6,827 bases of DNA from Terriglobia bacterium (GCA_030049455.1 JASIKV010000505.1:1-6827); one strand, 5' to 3'. Positions 1 through 6,827 are shown, counted from the first letter of the stretch. Notes: generated by a model not told the origin, from the sequence alone. Made by a program: numbers and translations.

Positions 1-1
1 T

Positions 2-331
2 GTGCAAATAGCTCACAACGTCAGGATCGGCCGCCATTGCATCATCGTTTCGCAGACGGGAATTTCCGGCGGCGCGGAGGTGGGCGATTACGTGGTGATG
101 GCCGGCCAGGTGGGCGTGGGCGAGCGCGCGCACATTCAGGACCGCGTCATCGTCGGCGGACAGTCCGGTGTTTTGCCGGGGAAAATCGTGCGCAGCGGCT
201 CCGTGGTTTGGGGAACCCCCTGCCGCCCCATGAGCGAGTTCAAGAAAACAACCGCGCGGCTGGCGCGGCTGGACGGTTTGGCGAAGAAGGTTGAGGCTCT
301 GGCGGTGCAAATTGCCAGGCTTTCCAATTAG
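2..331 (+). CDS. lpxD: UDP-3-O-acylglucosamine N-acyltransferase LpxD, C-terminal part (5' end outside window)
   Basis: LpxD transfers a 3-hydroxyacyl chain from acyl-ACP to the 2-amino group of UDP-3-O-acylglucosamine, the third step of lipid A synthesis, in the cytoplasm. The 109 visible residues hold the end of the left-handed beta-helix, with hexapeptide-type repeats (IGRHCI, ISGGAEVGDYVV, VGERAHIQDRVIVGG), followed by the family's ending: a GTPCRP loop and an amphipathic helix (EFKKTTARLARLDGLAKK) that packs in the trimer. The opening QIAHNV matches the LpxD segment carrying the catalytic histidine (His239 in E. coli, from memory), so this is the catalytic core and not a new start; the GTG at 2 is an internal valine codon. 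About two thirds of a usual 340-residue protein lies upstream of the window. It ends with TAG only 9 nt from the convergent cupin gene, leaving no room for a separate terminator. LpxA and other hexapeptide acyltransferases are the alternatives, but the QTGISG and GQVGVG signatures favour LpxD. Confidence 0.93.
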   Translation: MQIAHNVRIGRHCIIVSQTGISGGAEVGDYVVMAGQVGVGERAHIQDRVIVGGQSGVLPGKIVRSGSVVWGTPCRPMSEFKKTTARLARLDGLAKKVEALAVQIARLSN

Positions 332-340
332 CAGGCACAG

Positions 341-718
341 TTAATCTCCGGTGGGGATGATTCCCGCGTTCTCGACCATCAGGATCACAGTGCGCTCCGT
401 GGCGCGGGTGCGGTGCACCACCCCTTTGGGCACCACGAATCCCTGGTGCGGTTTGAGTTCCACGGTGCGATCTTCCAGGTCGATCAAGAAACGGCCTTCC
501 ACAACATAAAAGAATTCATCGTCCGCATCATGTTTGTGCCAGTGGTATTCGCCTTCCACCACTCCCATGCGCACCACAGATTGGTTCACCTTGCACAACG
601 TCTGGTTGAACCATTTGTAAGTGCAGTCGTCCGCCATGGCCTTCAAGTCCATAACTTCCAATGGCGGGAAGAGAATATTCAGCCGGGTCTCGTAAGGGTA
701 GGCGTGTGGGTCGCTCAC
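341..718 (-). CDS. small single-domain cupin protein, probably metal-binding
   Basis: A 125-residue protein that is essentially one conserved cupin barrel. Motif 1 is HWHKHDADDEFFYVVEG, giving ligands His61, His63 and Glu68; motif 2 is VVPKGVVHRT, giving His102. All four usual metal ligands are therefore present, so an active metal cupin is plausible. The substrate cannot be read from the sequence: stand-alone cupins of this size include dioxygenases, isomerases and sugar- or ligand-binding proteins. No signal peptide is visible, so it should be cytoplasmic. I chose GTG at 718 because AGGAG lies 5 nt upstream (728-724). The reading frame stays open to a TTG at 754, but that codon has no ribosome site and falls about where the predicted transcript begins. 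The gene stands alone, convergent with lpxD and divergent from the gene at 903, with which it appears to share promoter DNA. Confidence 0.9.
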   Translation of the reverse strand: MSDPHAYPYETRLNILFPPLEVMDLKAMADDCTYKWFNQTLCKVNQSVVRMGVVEGEYHWHKHDADDEFFYVVEGRFLIDLEDRTVELKPHQGFVVPKGVVHRTRATERTVILMVENAGIIPTGD

Positions 719-723
719 GGTTG

Positions 724-728
724 CTCCT
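724..728 (-). promoter_or_regulatory. ribosome binding site that sets the cupin GTG start
   Basis: On the minus strand the sequence reads AAAGGAGCAACC and then GTG. AGGAG is 5 nt from the GTG at 718. This decides against the longer in-frame TTG start at 754. Confidence 0.75.
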
Positions 729-759
729 TTGGCAGTCGGTATCTGAATAGGCAACCTAT

Positions 760-788
760 TTCATACGGTATCTAACCTCTCTTGACAA
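760..788 (-). promoter_or_regulatory. candidate sigma70-type promoter for the cupin gene
   Basis: On the minus strand, TTGTCA (788-783; 5 of 6 to the -35 consensus), a 17-nt spacer and TATGAA (765-760; 4 of 6 to the -10) point at the cupin gene. Transcription would begin near 753, giving a leader of about 35 nt before the GTG. The -35 box is the same DNA as that of the opposite promoter. Motif match only; not tested. Confidence 0.55.
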
Positions 789-811
789 GGGGGAACCTTT
801 TTTATTACACT
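782..811 (+). promoter_or_regulatory. candidate sigma70-type promoter for the exported-protein gene at 903
   Basis: TTGACA (782-787) is a perfect -35 hexamer, followed after 18 nt by TACACT (806-811; 4 of 6 to TATAAT). Transcription would begin near 818 and leave an 85-nt untranslated leader. It faces away from the cupin promoter and overlaps it in the -35 region. Confidence 0.6.
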
Positions 812-840
812 TACAGGCCATAAGGGGATAGCCCGTTTTG

Positions 841-867
841 GGCGGAATCACTGGGGGGTGAGCCGCC
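841..867 (+). promoter_or_regulatory. hairpin in the 5' leader of the gene at 903
   Basis: GGCGG (841-845) pairs with CCGCC (863-867), and inside it TCAC (848-851) pairs with GTGA (858-861) around a TGGGGG loop, with a small 2x1 internal loop. It lies between the predicted transcription start (about 818) and the ribosome site at 890, so it would be part of the mRNA. It has no T-tract and leaves the Shine-Dalgarno free, so I read it as possible leader structure, stability element or protein site. I do not recognise it as a known riboswitch class. Confidence 0.45.
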
Positions 868-889
868 TGCGCCAGTTATTCGGACGATA

Positions 890-896
890 AAGGAGG
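890..896 (+). promoter_or_regulatory. strong ribosome binding site for the GTG-started gene at 903
   Basis: AAGGAGG is an almost full anti-16S match, 6 nt before the GTG at 903. It supports the GTG start over any internal ATG. Confidence 0.85.
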
Positions 897-902
897 AAAC
901 CT

Positions 903-1712
903 GTGCGTAGAACTGCGTTCGCGTTAGCTTTAGTGTTTCTTGCCACGCCGGCAATAACCTTTCGGGCGCAAGATGCCGCCCCAGCCGGACCCACCAAGCC
1001 TGTTGCCACCCGCTCACAAGCGGATTGCGCCGGCTTCATCGCCGACCCGGTCATTCCCCACGATATCTTTGTCATCGGCGGAGGAGACGACGACTTTCAC
1101 TCGCTGGTCCGCCAATTTGTGGAAGACGAGTCAATTTACATTGGTACCGAGGGGAAGGGCGGAAGCGTCAGCGTGGGGTCCGAATACCGCATTGTTCGGC
1201 CTGCTGACGAGCTTTTCCGCACCATGCGCTATACGGGTGAGCGAGGAGCCGTGGGCAGCCTGGGCAAACCTTACGAAGATGTGGCCATTGTCAGGGTGAC
1301 TCACGTCAATCCGCAGGGCCCTGTGGCAAAGGTCATTTTCTCCTGCCAGGGGATTCAAACCGGCGATACGCTGATTCCCTTCCAGCCGCGCGCCATACCC
1401 GATTACACCGTCTCCAAGCCGCTGGACCACTTCGCGCCAATCGACACCAGCAAACCGCATGGAAGAATTGCCGCGACCATGAACAACTTTGGCTTCCTGG
1501 GCAACCAAAACGTTGTTTATCTGAGCCTGGGTGAAAAAGACGGAGCCCGGCCGGGTGAACGCTTCCGCATCTACAAGGTTCTTTCCGAGCACACGATGCC
1601 GGAAACCATCGGTGAAGCTGTGGTGCTCTCTGTCCAGGCAAAGTCAAGCGTAGCCATGGTGGTGGACAGTTACCGCGAAATCTCTTCCGGTGACTCTGTG
1701 GAAGCGGAATAA
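903..1712 (+). CDS. exported protein of unknown function with two FlgT-C-like modules
   Basis: This 269-residue protein starts at GTG behind a strong Shine-Dalgarno. Residues 1-22 look like a signal peptide (Arg-Arg, a hydrophobic ALALVFLATPA core, then FRA before Gln), so the protein should be periplasmic or surface-exposed; there is no lipobox cysteine. After a short Pro/Ala-rich linker, two stretches share a pattern. Residues 91-160 read VGSEYRIVRP, then EDVAIVRVTHV, then GIQTGDTLIPF. Residues 186-266 read PGERFRIYKVL, then IGEAVVLSVQA, then EISSGDSVE. The order (entry beta-strand, 'G-x-A-x-V' strand, 'x-GD-x' turn) resembles the FlgT C-terminal / LysM-adjacent beta module seen in envelope proteins. 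Two cysteines (42 and 148) could form a disulfide once exported. I do not recognise a family by name and infer no enzyme activity. It is a single gene with its own promoter and leader. The module assignment is by eye. Confidence 0.75.
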   Translation: MRRTAFALALVFLATPAITFRAQDAAPAGPTKPVATRSQADCAGFIADPVIPHDIFVIGGGDDDFHSLVRQFVEDESIYIGTEGKGGSVSVGSEYRIVRPADELFRTMRYTGERGAVGSLGKPYEDVAIVRVTHVNPQGPVAKVIFSCQGIQTGDTLIPFQPRAIPDYTVSKPLDHFAPIDTSKPHGRIAATMNNFGFLGNQNVVYLSLGEKDGARPGERFRIYKVLSEHTMPETIGEAVVLSVQAKSSVAMVVDSYREISSGDSVEAE

Positions 1713-1718
1713 TTCCGC
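1704..1718. repeat. palindrome around the stop codon of the exported-protein gene
   Basis: GCGGAA (1704-1709) and TTCCGC (1713-1718) are perfectly complementary, and the 3-nt loop between them is the TAA stop codon itself. In RNA this gives a 6-bp hairpin ending the gene. No T-tract follows, so it is not a classical terminator; it could hinder 3' exonucleases. It may also be chance. Confidence 0.5.
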
Positions 1719-1776
1719 AGACCGATGACGCCCGCAGTCGAACCCGGGCAGGCTGTTCTCCGCGGGTTTAAACCGC

Positions 1777-1837
1777 AGATCCCCTGGCGCTGAGCCACGG
1801 ATGCCTGGCATCAGCAGGCTCGGCACCAGGGGCATCT
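1777..1837. terminator. long stem-loop between convergent genes, possible bidirectional terminator or intergenic repeat
   Basis: Nested pairing is extensive. AGAT (1777-1780) pairs with ATCT (1834-1837), CCCCTGG (1781-1787) with CCAGGGG (1826-1832), and GCTGAGCC (1789-1796) with GGCTCGGC (1817-1824, one G-T pair). At the tip GATGC (1800-1804) pairs with GCATC (1808-1812). The interruptions are one C/A mismatch, one bulged C and a small inner loop. It sits between the stops of two convergent genes (1712 and 1873), where a shared terminator is expected. The T-run after it on the plus strand is only TCTTTC, and on the minus strand there is none, so a Rho-independent role is weak. A REP-type palindromic element is the alternative. 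Confidence 0.5.
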
Positions 1838-1872
1838 TTCGCTAAGCAGGATTAACTCGCCTGAAATCTTTG

Positions 1873-2445
1873 TCACGCGGCCGGGTGGGAAGTCCGGGCT
1901 GTGTGAGCTTCCTCAAAAACCTGCGCCGTGAAGGCTTGAATTCGGGCCCCGTGCTGCCAGGCGTCGGTGGGCAGTCCCGCCTTGCGGCAGGTCTCCTGCA
2001 AAAATCGCCGAGAGTCCCATTTCCACTCCGTGGCCACTTGCGGCAGCAATAGGCCGCACTGCGAGCCATGCGAAATCAGCAGGCCATGCCGCCCGACTTC
2101 GATTTTTTCCGGGGAGATGTCGAACAGCGGGGAGAGCGCTGAAATCTCCACAGTCAAGGCCGGCAATTCATCTTGGGTGACGGGAGAAAACCTCGGGTCC
2201 TGCACGGCCGCCAAGACGGCGCATTCTCGCACCACTTTATAGAGGGGCTTGACCGCCTCGATGACGCCGATGCACCCCCGCAGGTTTTTCCCTTTGCGCA
2301 GGGTAACGAAAGCCCCGCAGGGCTGGCGCAGCGCCTCCCCGGACTCTTCCCCGCGGGGAATTTGACCGTCGTTCAAGTACGCCACCAGTGCTTCCCGCGC
2401 GAGCCGCACGAGATTCCGCTGATCGTTCTCAGTGAGCGGCAACAT
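1873..2445 (-). CDS. amrA: AMMECR1-domain protein (AmmeMemoRadiSam system protein A type)
   Basis: A 190-residue protein that is one complete AMMECR1 domain. The hallmark GAFVTLRKGKNLRGCIG lies at residues 44-60, with LRGCIG at 55-60. Other conserved blocks are the QDPRF segment (82-86), the VEISALSP strand (99-106) and LLPQVATEWKWD (133-144). No signal peptide or membrane helix is seen, so it is cytosolic. The family occurs in bacteria, archaea and animals (human AMMECR1) and often sits beside a MEMO-family protein and a radical SAM enzyme; its biochemical role is not settled, and the conserved cysteine of LRGCIG is the residue usually suspected to matter. Neither partner is in this window. 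The ATG at 2445 lies inside the end of pgsA (17-nt overlap), with GGAAGA 5 nt upstream, so translation is probably coupled to pgsA. Open frame further upstream is simply pgsA read in another frame. Confidence 0.92.
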   Translation of the reverse strand: MLPLTENDQRNLVRLAREALVAYLNDGQIPRGEESGEALRQPCGAFVTLRKGKNLRGCIGVIEAVKPLYKVVRECAVLAAVQDPRFSPVTQDELPALTVEISALSPLFDISPEKIEVGRHGLLISHGSQCGLLLPQVATEWKWDSRRFLQETCRKAGLPTDAWQHGARIQAFTAQVFEEAHTARTSHPAA

Positions 2446-3061
2446 CCTTTTCTTCCGTCGCTTTCTCCTCTGCCGCGCTTTGTTCAGGCTCCATGACCAG
2501 CACGCGACGTGTTGGGCGGCGCTTGACCCGCTCATCCAGGTGTCTCCAGAAACTCCAGAAATATTGCAGGGCGGAAGCAACGGCAAAAATCACCACCATC
2601 CACAACAAAACTTCGCCAAGCGGGTGTAGAAACTGGAACCTGCGGGCCTCCAGAATGATGACCGTAATGGCCACGACCTGAAACACCATCTTTGTTTTGC
2701 CCAACTCCGAAGGCTCCAGGATGTAACCTTCCGCGGAGGCAATCGATCGCAGGCCGGAAACCGCGAATTCCCTGCCCACGATGATCACGACCATCCACGC
2801 GGGGACCAGGTGCACCTCCACAAGTGAAATGAAGGCGGCGGAGATCAGAAGTTTGTCCGCAATCGGGTCAAGCAGAATTCCCAGCGTGGTGATTTGCCCG
2901 CGCTTGCGCGCCAGCATTCCGTCCAAAAGGTCCGTGACCGCGGCAAGCAGGAAAACCAGGACCGCCCACAGGTCCATATTCCTGCCCTTGGTCAGCAGTA
3001 AAACCACCACAAGGGGTACGAAGAAGATGCGAAGAAGGGTAAGCGAGATGGGGAGATTCAT
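2429..3061 (-). CDS. pgsA: CDP-diacylglycerol--glycerol-3-phosphate 3-phosphatidyltransferase (phosphatidylglycerophosphate synthase)
   Basis: PgsA joins CDP-diacylglycerol and glycerol-3-phosphate to give phosphatidylglycerophosphate, the committed step to phosphatidylglycerol and cardiolipin, in the inner membrane. The 210-residue protein carries the full CDP-alcohol phosphotransferase signature D-x2-D-G-x2-A-R-x8-G-x3-D-x3-D at residues 44-69 (Asp44, Asp47, Asp65 and Asp69 as metal ligands and base). Hydrophobic segments lie near 8-23, 31-46, 71-95, 125-137 and 150-170, as expected for this membrane family. The N-terminus MNLPISLTLLRIFFVP is the typical PgsA start, so I take the ATG at 3061; its Shine-Dalgarno is weak (GGGTGGG about 12 nt away). 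The frame is open to 3280, but that extension runs through the predicted promoter and has no family similarity. The tail (180-210) is Arg-rich and then Glu/Ala-rich, longer than usual and probably cytosolic. It is the first gene of a pgsA-amrA operon. Confidence 0.95.
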   Translation of the reverse strand: MNLPISLTLLRIFFVPLVVVLLLTKGRNMDLWAVLVFLLAAVTDLLDGMLARKRGQITTLGILLDPIADKLLISAAFISLVEVHLVPAWMVVIIVGREFAVSGLRSIASAEGYILEPSELGKTKMVFQVVAITVIILEARRFQFLHPLGEVLLWMVVIFAVASALQYFWSFWRHLDERVKRRPTRRVLVMEPEQSAAEEKATEEKDVAAH

Positions 3062-3160
3062 GGGCTTTCGAACCCACCCTTCAGCAGGGAGGAAGACACC
3101 GGCCAAGCCGCAAGAAAACTTCGGGAGTCGGAGGGAGGGCTTCTCCAGCGCCCCAGTCTC

Positions 3161-3189
3161 ACTATAGCGAACGCCCCAGAGGGTGTCAA
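3161..3189 (-). promoter_or_regulatory. near-consensus sigma70-type promoter for pgsA-amrA
   Basis: On the minus strand TTGACA (3189-3184, perfect) is followed by a 17-nt spacer and TATAGT (3166-3161, 5 of 6). Transcription should begin near 3154, leaving a leader of about 93 nt before the pgsA ATG at 3061. This is the best promoter match in the window and fits steady expression of a housekeeping phospholipid gene. Confidence 0.7.
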
Positions 3190-3208
3190 CGAGAGTCAAA
3201 GCACAGCC

Positions 3209-3229
3209 CGGTTTGAGTACGGGAAACCG
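3209..3229. repeat. inverted repeat between the pgsA and padR promoters
   Basis: CGGTTT (3209-3214) and AAACCG (3224-3229) are perfectly complementary around 9 nt. The repeat sits about 20 bp upstream of the pgsA -35 box and about 37 bp upstream of the candidate padR -35 box, so it could be a regulator site for either side. It is short enough to be chance. Confidence 0.3.
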
Positions 3230-3265
3230 CTCCCTCAATTTACCATTCCTCTTCAAAAAGATAAT

Positions 3266-3295
3266 TTGCCGAAGCACCAATACTTCTGCTATCCT
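3266..3295 (+). promoter_or_regulatory. candidate promoter for padR-ADOP permease
   Basis: TTGCCG (3266-3271; 4 of 6) and TATCCT (3290-3295; 4 of 6) are 18 nt apart. Initiation near 3302 would give a leader of roughly 33 nt with AGAGG 7 nt before the padR ATG. The match is moderate, as expected for a regulated promoter. Confidence 0.42.
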
Positions 3296-3308
3296 TAGGC
3301 GTGCTAAG
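3294..3308. promoter_or_regulatory. candidate operator palindrome at the padR transcription start
   Basis: CTTAG-GCGTG-CTAAG is a perfect 5-5-5 inverted repeat that overlaps the end of the candidate -10 and the expected start site. It is immediately followed by a second palindrome, AGACGTCT (3307-3314). A dimeric winged-helix repressor bound here would block the promoter. PadR proteins commonly repress their own operons, so self-control by the adjacent padR is the natural inference; binding is not shown by the sequence. Confidence 0.42.
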
Positions 3309-3334
3309 ACGTCTATGTATAAAGAGGTCTGGGT

Positions 3335-3664
3335 ATGTCAAAGACCGAATCCCTTCAGGGGTCGCTCGATCTGCTGGTGTTGAAGATTCTCTCCCGGAGG
3401 CCGGGCCTGCATGGCTACGCCATCATGACGGCGATTCAAATCCTCACGGAAGATGTGCTGCGCGTTGAGGAGGGCTCGCTTTATCCCGCGCTGCACCGCA
3501 TGGAGGAAGCGGGCTGGGTGCGCGCCCGCTGGATCACCAAGGATACGGGGCGGCGGGCGCGCTTGTACGAGCTGACCCGCGCGGGCCAGCGGCGGCTGGC
3601 CGCAGAAGAGTCGCGCTGGCAGGCGGTTTCCCTGGCCATAGACCGGGTGATGAGGATGGCTTGA
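3335..3664 (+). CDS. PadR-family winged-helix transcriptional regulator
   Basis: A 109-residue protein of the short PadR type (single winged-helix domain and a short dimerisation helix). It opens with SLQGSLDLLVLKILSR, followed by the PadR block GLHGYAI (24-30), the recognition-helix region EEGSLYPALHRMEEAGW (45-61), and the wing RRARLYELTRAGQRRL (73-88), with a final amphipathic helix ending at Ala109. The family binds palindromic operators as a dimer and usually represses, releasing DNA on binding small hydrophobic or phenolic molecules; the ligand here is unknown. The start at ATG 3335 is supported by AGAGG 7 nt upstream. Its TGA is 1 nt from the ATG of the permease, so the two genes are co-transcribed and probably translationally coupled. 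PadR followed by ADOP is a recurring pair in Acidobacteriota, which suggests that this protein controls its own operon. Confidence 0.94.
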   Translation: MSKTESLQGSLDLLVLKILSRRPGLHGYAIMTAIQILTEDVLRVEEGSLYPALHRMEEAGWVRARWITKDTGRRARLYELTRAGQRRLAAEESRWQAVSLAIDRVMRMA

Positions 3665-3665
3665 T

Positions 3666-6320
<2,655 letters not shown>

Positions 6321-6397
6321 TTGGCGTGTGCCACCCTGGCGACTTTTCCCACCACAGTCCCGAGCTTGATTTGAGGTTTTGCCGCTGCATGGATTGC

Positions 6398-6413
6398 GGG
6401 AGCAGCAGCTCCC
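6398..6413. repeat. perfect hairpin downstream of the ADOP gene (first of two)
   Basis: GGGAGC (6398-6403) and GCTCCC (6408-6413) pair perfectly around AGCA. A competing pairing exists: GAGCAGC (6400-6406) with GCTGCTC (6423-6429). There is no T-tract after it, so a Rho-independent terminator is unlikely. It resembles the second hairpin at 6483 in its AGC/GCT core and in the ACC that follows. Confidence 0.5.
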
Positions 6414-6456
6414 ACCTTGCCCGCTGCTCAGCCCTGGGAAGAGGCGAAGTTGAGAA

Positions 6457-6478
6457 CTCGCTTGGGTGAGCTCGCTTG
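6457..6478. repeat. short direct repeat in the ADOP downstream region
   Basis: CTCGCTTG occurs at 6457-6464 and again at 6471-6478, with a 14-nt period and similar flanks (GAGAA and GTGAG before it). Short and possibly chance, but it lies between the two hairpins. Confidence 0.3.
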
Positions 6479-6482
6479 AAAG

Positions 6483-6502
6483 GCGGTAGCTGCTGCTACC
6501 GC
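6483..6502. repeat. perfect 8-bp hairpin between convergent genes (second of two)
   Basis: GCGGTAGC (6483-6490) and GCTACCGC (6495-6502) pair perfectly around TGCT. It lies 163 nt after the ADOP stop and 41 nt beyond the stop of the minus-strand gene at 6543, where it could act as an mRNA 3'-end structure, especially for the minus-strand transcript (followed there by CCTTTC). A REP-type intergenic palindrome is the other reading. Confidence 0.55.
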
Positions 6503-6542
6503 ACCCCAAGATACGGTATTGAAATCAATTGGCCGACATTTA

Positions 6543-6827
6543 TCAACGCCGCTCCGCGAATGGCCGCAGGCGCAGGAACATTGCCACGCCGGCGGGGTGC
6601 GAGCCGTAAATGGGCTTCAAAATGTCGGGGACGCCGTAGACGGTGAATTGCGCGCCCGGAGCGATTGCGAGGTCAGGAATGAAATGGAAATCGCGATCGT
6701 AGCCGAACGAGTAGGCCTGCACGTCTCCGATGGGCGTTTCTTGAAAACCAGGCGGCAGCGGATTCTCACCTAGAATCAGCTCGTTTGATCTCTCGGCATT
6801 TTCAATGCGCGTCCATGCGTGGTATCG
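6543..6827 (-). CDS. C-terminal 94 residues of a probable outer-membrane beta-barrel protein (5' end outside window)
   Basis: On the minus strand one frame is open from the window edge (codon CGA at 6827-6825) to TGA at 6545-6543, giving 94 residues with no start in the window. It begins RYHAWTRIENAERSNELIL and later reads AYSFGYDRDFHFIPDLAIAP, then GAQFTVYGVP, DILKPIYGSHPAG and VAMFLRLRPFAERR. Alternating hydrophobic and polar stretches separated by Gly/Pro/Asp turns, and a final aromatic-rich strand, look like the last strands of an outer-membrane barrel. The pattern 'FGY-RDF ... GxQ-T-YG-P--L-PIYG-HP-G--MF-R-RP' recalls to me the ends of uncharacterised proteins found near metal-efflux genes in Acidobacteriota and Proteobacteria, but this is memory, not a search. 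Residue composition and the third-base G/C preference support real coding. It is convergent with the ADOP gene, 222 nt away. Confidence 0.75.
   Translation of the reverse strand, partial: RYHAWTRIENAERSNELILGENPLPPGFQETPIGDVQAYSFGYDRDFHFIPDLAIAPGAQFTVYGVPDILKPIYGSHPAGVAMFLRLRPFAERR

Larger units (their letters stand above)
6321..6542. other. 222-nt intergenic region between convergent genes
   Basis: I see no convincing gene here. The stretch holds the two perfect hairpins and the short direct repeat listed separately. No T-tract marks a clear Rho-independent terminator for either neighbour. Confidence 0.6.

Noticed and set aside
413..775. 120-codon open frame on the plus strand over the cupin gene
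   Set aside because: The His/Phe-rich product is the complement of the cupin metal-binding motif; the cupin frame has all four ligands and a ribosome site.
1131..1592. 153-codon open frame on the minus strand inside the exported-protein gene
   Set aside because: Antisense to a gene with a strong ribosome site and signal peptide; no domain is seen.
1741..1776. AACCCG...CGGGTT inverted repeat and a nearby GCGG-GTTTAAA-CCGC palindrome as a terminator or operator
   Set aside because: The first stem is 6 bp with a 16-nt loop and no T-tract, and the second overlaps it. Too weak to call separately from the larger stem-loop beside it.
2781..3167. 128-codon open frame on the plus strand over pgsA
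   Set aside because: Antisense to the complete catalytic signature of PgsA; the product is a Ser/Arg/Thr-rich shadow.
6519..6773. 84-codon open frame on the plus strand near the right edge
   Set aside because: The opposite strand over the same bases encodes a much more protein-like fragment (6543-6827). The plus frame has no ribosome site or known motif.

Overview
This 6.8 kb window looks like chromosomal DNA of an Acidobacteriota bacterium (Terriglobia/'Koribacter'-like). The basis is a PadR regulator gene directly followed by a long two-half MacB/FtsX-type permease with no ATPase (the 'acidobacterial duplicated orphan permease', ADOP, arrangement). An LpxD gene (Gram-negative outer membrane) and moderately high GC fit. 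This placement is from family knowledge, not from a search.

Layout. (1) 2-331, +: the 3' end of lpxD (lipid A acyltransferase), converging with (2) 341-718, -: a small single-domain cupin. (3) 719-902: a compact divergent control region in which the cupin promoter and the promoter of the next gene appear to share one -35 box; the rightward transcript has a leader of about 85 nt with a hairpin. (4) 903-1712, +: a secreted protein of unknown role, apparently built from two FlgT-C-like beta modules. (5) 1704-1837: a stretch full of inverted repeats between convergent genes, including a long stem-loop. (6) 2429-3061 and 1873-2445, -: pgsA (phosphatidylglycerophosphate synthase) and an AMMECR1-domain gene, overlapping by 17 nt, behind a near-consensus sigma70-type promoter. 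(7) 3335-3664 and 3666-6320, +: padR and ADOP permease, 1 nt apart, with a palindrome just after the candidate -10. (8) 6321-6542: an intergenic stretch with two perfect hairpins built on an AGC/GCT theme. (9) 6543-6827, -: the 3' end of a further gene running off the window, resembling the last strands of an outer-membrane beta-barrel.

How the genes relate: several products act at the envelope (LpxD in lipid A, PgsA in phospholipid, the ADOP in the inner membrane, the exported protein at 903, the possible barrel at the right edge), but they lie in separate transcription units and I see no single dedicated pathway. I found no RNA genes, CRISPR array, transposase or phage gene. I see no convincing new multi-gene system. 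The points most worth a second look are the overlapping divergent promoters, the regulated ADOP pair, the structured intergenic elements and the unrecognised exported protein.
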